Shown one piece after another: positions 7,261 through 8,924 of a DNA stretch of 8,924 nucleotides. The stretch's first letter is position 1. Each line of letters opens with the position of its first letter. Source of the stretch: an uncultured Rhizobiaceae group bacterium (GTDB lineage Bacteria; Pseudomonadota; Alphaproteobacteria; Rhizobiales; Rhizobiaceae); assembly GCA_937923355.1 (NCBI GenBank), contig CALAIO010000062.1, positions 1 through 8,924 of the forward strand. The letters run 5' to 3'. A program made the position numbers and the translations under genes. The notes under the pieces were generated by a model. It did not search any database. It was not told the origin of the DNA and worked only from the letters and a program-made list of their open reading frames with translations.

Positions 7261-7539
7261 ATGAACAAGAACGAACTTATCGCGGCGGTTGCGGAAAAGT
7301 GTGAAATGAACAAAGCTCAAGCTGGGGATGCTGTTGAAGCAGTATTGGGTTCTGTACAAGAATCACTTTGCTCAGGCAACGAAGTACGTCTTTTGGGCTT
7401 TGGAAACTTTTCTGTTTCAGACCGTAAGGCAACAACTGCTCGCAATCCACGTACAGGCGAAACTGTACAGGTTGCTGCTTCAAAGGCGCCAAAGTTCAAA
7501 GCGGGTAAAGCACTTAAAGACGCTGTAAACGGCAGATAA
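7261..7539 (+). CDS. hupB: HU family DNA-binding protein
   Basis: Small basic nucleoid protein that binds and bends DNA as a dimer with little sequence preference; roles in compaction, replication and recombination. The 92 residues are the standard length. The family signature spans GFGNFSVSDRK (46-56) to ARNPRTGE (60-67), with the intercalating proline at position 63 on the arm tip (Arg61-Asn62-Pro63), and the C-terminal KAPKFKAGKALKDAV helix is intact. The position right after lon and the HU rather than IHF-like length of the N-terminus favour HU over IHF. It carries two cysteines (Cys14, Cys37), which is uncommon for HU. Strong GGAAGGGA ribosome binding site and biased codons suggest abundant product. 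The gene lies between terminators and is probably monocistronic. HU is a known Lon substrate in E. coli, an interesting link to its neighbour. Confidence 0.97.
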   Translation: MNKNELIAAVAEKCEMNKAQAGDAVEAVLGSVQESLCSGNEVRLLGFGNFSVSDRKATTARNPRTGETVQVAASKAPKFKAGKALKDAVNGR

Positions 7540-7561
7540 TATTTCTAGCCATCAAGTTTTT

Positions 7562-7587
7562 AAAGCCCGCTTCTAGCGGGCTTTTTT
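7562..7587 (+). terminator. Intrinsic terminator after the HU gene
   Basis: AAAGCCCGC (7562-7570) pairs perfectly with GCGGGCTTT (7576-7584) across a TTCTA loop and runs into six T residues (7582-7587). It begins 22 bases after the HU stop. Confidence 0.93.
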
Positions 7588-7667
7588 ATGGCATAATCGA
7601 ACTCATAGCCACTTGACCAATTTAAAGGTTGAAAGCAGACTTCAATTTCAAGTTTTGAGGCTGGTGT

Positions 7668-8843
7668 ATGAGCAAGAATAATTTCACCCAAGAAGAATAT
7701 CAGCAAAGAATTCTAAAGACACGCCAGGCCATGGAAAAGGCTAAGCTTGATTTGCTCGTTGTTTCCGACCCCTCAAACATGTGTTGGTTAACTGGTTATG
7801 ATGGCTGGTCGTTTTATACGCACCAAGCCGTTATTCTGAGGTTAGAAGGCGATCCGATTTGGTGGGGACGGGGGATGGATGCGCTTGGGGCTAAGCTTAC
7901 TGTCTTTATGCAAGAAGATAATATTTTTGGATATGACGATCTCTACGTCCAAAACCCTGATCAACATCCAATGGAGACACTGGCCAATCTGATAAAAGAC
8001 TTGGGCAGGGAAAAAGCTCACATCGGCCTAGAGATGGATAATTACTATTTTTCTGCTGCCGCCTATCAATCGCTAATGAAAAATCTGCCTAACGCTAATT
8101 TTAAGGATGCAACCGGACTGGTGAACTGGCAAAGGGCAATCAAGAGTACAACTGAGATTGAATACATGCGCCGCGCTGCGCGTATCGTTGAAGCAATGCA
8201 CAAGATGATTGTTGAACGTGCTGAACCTGGATTGCGCAAAAACGATCTGGTTGCAGATATTTATCATCAGGCAATTACAGGTGCCAATGGTCATTGGGGT
8301 GATTATCCGGCAATTGTGCCCATGGCGCCTTCAGGCATGGATGCAACAGCACCGCACTTAACTTGGGATGATACTCCTTTGAAACAAGGCGAGTGTACCT
8401 TCTTTGAAATAGCAGGGGCACACAAGCGGTATCAATGCCCGCAATCGCGAACGCTATACTTGGGAAAGCCGCCACAAAAATACATCGATGCAGAAAAGGC
8501 AGTTTTGGAAGCTGTTGATGCAGGACTGGAAATGGCAAAACCAGGCAACAAGTGCGAAGATATCGCAAACGCTTTTAATCAAAAACTGAATCAACTTGGC
8601 TTTGAAAAAGACAGCCGCTGCGGATATGCTATCGGTATTTCTTATCCGCCAGATTGGGGCGAGCGCACGATGTCATTCAGGCGAGGGGACAAGTCAGTTC
8701 TGAAACCAGGAATGACATTCCACTTCATGCCTGCATTGTGGCTGGATGATGGTGGGTTAGAACTAACCGAGCCAATACTGATTACAGAAAATGGTTGTGA
8801 GTGTTTATGTAATACGCCGCGAAAGATGACGGTAAAATCTTAG
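7668..8843 (+). CDS. doeA: Ectoine hydrolase (M24/creatinase-fold, DoeA/EutD type)
   Basis: Expected to open the ring of the compatible solute ectoine, giving N-acetyl-2,4-diaminobutyrate, the first step of ectoine use as carbon and nitrogen source. The 391 residues are normal for the family: a creatinase-type N-terminal domain (about 10-155) with SNMCWLTGYDGWSFYTHQ (36-53), which I associate with DoeA, then a pita-bread domain (about 160-391). The usual M24 metal ligands are largely gone: FFEIAGAH (245-252) and RCGYAIG (317-323) replace the Asp and His motifs, and MPALW (354-358) replaces the EPG Glu motif. This fits a non-peptidase. Glu247 is my candidate for the catalytic Glu reported in EutD. 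GAGG (7657-7660) lies 7 bases before the ATG. The usual partner doeB/eutE (deacetylase) does not follow on this strand. A generic Xaa-Pro dipeptidase-like hydrolase is the alternative. Confidence 0.83.
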   Translation: MSKNNFTQEEYQQRILKTRQAMEKAKLDLLVVSDPSNMCWLTGYDGWSFYTHQAVILRLEGDPIWWGRGMDALGAKLTVFMQEDNIFGYDDLYVQNPDQHPMETLANLIKDLGREKAHIGLEMDNYYFSAAAYQSLMKNLPNANFKDATGLVNWQRAIKSTTEIEYMRRAARIVEAMHKMIVERAEPGLRKNDLVADIYHQAITGANGHWGDYPAIVPMAPSGMDATAPHLTWDDTPLKQGECTFFEIAGAHKRYQCPQSRTLYLGKPPQKYIDAEKAVLEAVDAGLEMAKPGNKCEDIANAFNQKLNQLGFEKDSRCGYAIGISYPPDWGERTMSFRRGDKSVLKPGMTFHFMPALWLDDGGLELTEPILITENGCECLCNTPRKMTVKS

Positions 8844-8847
8844 ATCC

Positions 8848-8924
8848 TTAAACGGCCTTAATGGCAGGGGCTTCATACCCTTCAAGCAAATGCAATCCAA
8901 GTAATTCGTCAATGCGAGAGTTGC
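8848..8924 (-). CDS. Unidentified protein, C-terminal 24 residues only (partial)
   Basis: On the minus strand a frame enters at the window edge and ends at a TAA (8850-8848), reading NSRIDELLGLHLLEGYEAP then AIKAV. I judge it coding because its stop sits 4 bases from the doeA stop, a compact convergent layout, and no long alternative exists on the plus strand after doeA. I do not recognise the family from this tail. By position it could belong to ectoine catabolism (deacetylase, regulator or transporter) but nothing in the residues shows that. Confidence 0.5.
   Translation of the reverse strand, partial: NSRIDELLGLHLLEGYEAPAIKAV

Noticed and set aside
7613..7618. TTGACC as a -35 box for doeA
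   Set aside because: The sequence 17 bases downstream (cagact) is a poor -10, so I do not call a promoter.
7540..7667. tRNA genes next to HU
   Set aside because: I looked for T-loop-like and acceptor-stem patterns here and in the other gaps and saw none.

Overview
This window looks like a chromosomal segment of an alphaproteobacterium, most likely of the Hyphomicrobiales (Rhizobiales) type. The ClpP, ClpX and Lon proteins resemble rhizobial/Brucella-like versions from memory, and clpP - clpX - lon - HU is a familiar alphaproteobacterial gene order. The DNA looks moderately AT-rich (not computed). Genes for ectoine hydrolysis and for a pseudaminic-type nonulosonate suggest a free-living, possibly marine or saline, flagellated or surface-glycosylated bacterium; that is inference.

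Layout. (1) 1-843, minus strand: most of a PLP-dependent diaminopropionate ammonia-lyase (dpaL), its C-terminus cut off by the window start. (2) 969-2021, plus, divergent from dpaL: a pseudaminic acid synthase (pseI), ending in an intrinsic terminator. (3) 2139-7539, plus: the proteostasis/nucleoid core clpP, clpX, lon and a HU-type DNA-binding protein. Each has its own ribosome binding site. Strong intrinsic terminators follow clpX, lon and HU, and a weaker hairpin follows clpP, so these look like adjacent separate transcription units rather than one operon. (4) 7668-8843, plus: an M24/creatinase-fold protein matching ectoine hydrolase DoeA/EutD. (5) 8848-8924, minus: the last 24 codons of an unidentified gene converging on doeA with a 4-base gap.

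Function. ClpX (AAA+ unfoldase) with ClpP (serine peptidase), and Lon (self-contained AAA+ Ser/Lys protease), are the main soluble regulatory and quality-control proteases; HU compacts DNA and is a known Lon substrate in other bacteria. The three accessory genes around the core are metabolic: DpaL degrades 2,3-diaminopropionate, DoeA opens ectoine to N-acetyl-diaminobutyrate, and PseI condenses a sugar with PEP. Their Arg and Gly codon use looks less biased than that of the core genes, which fits lower expression or later acquisition.

I found no tRNA, rRNA, CRISPR, insertion sequence, attachment site or convincing undescribed multi-gene system. The best leads are regulatory and contextual: dyads upstream of clpX and lon, a possible RpoH promoter upstream of clpP, the isolated pseI, and the separated doeA.
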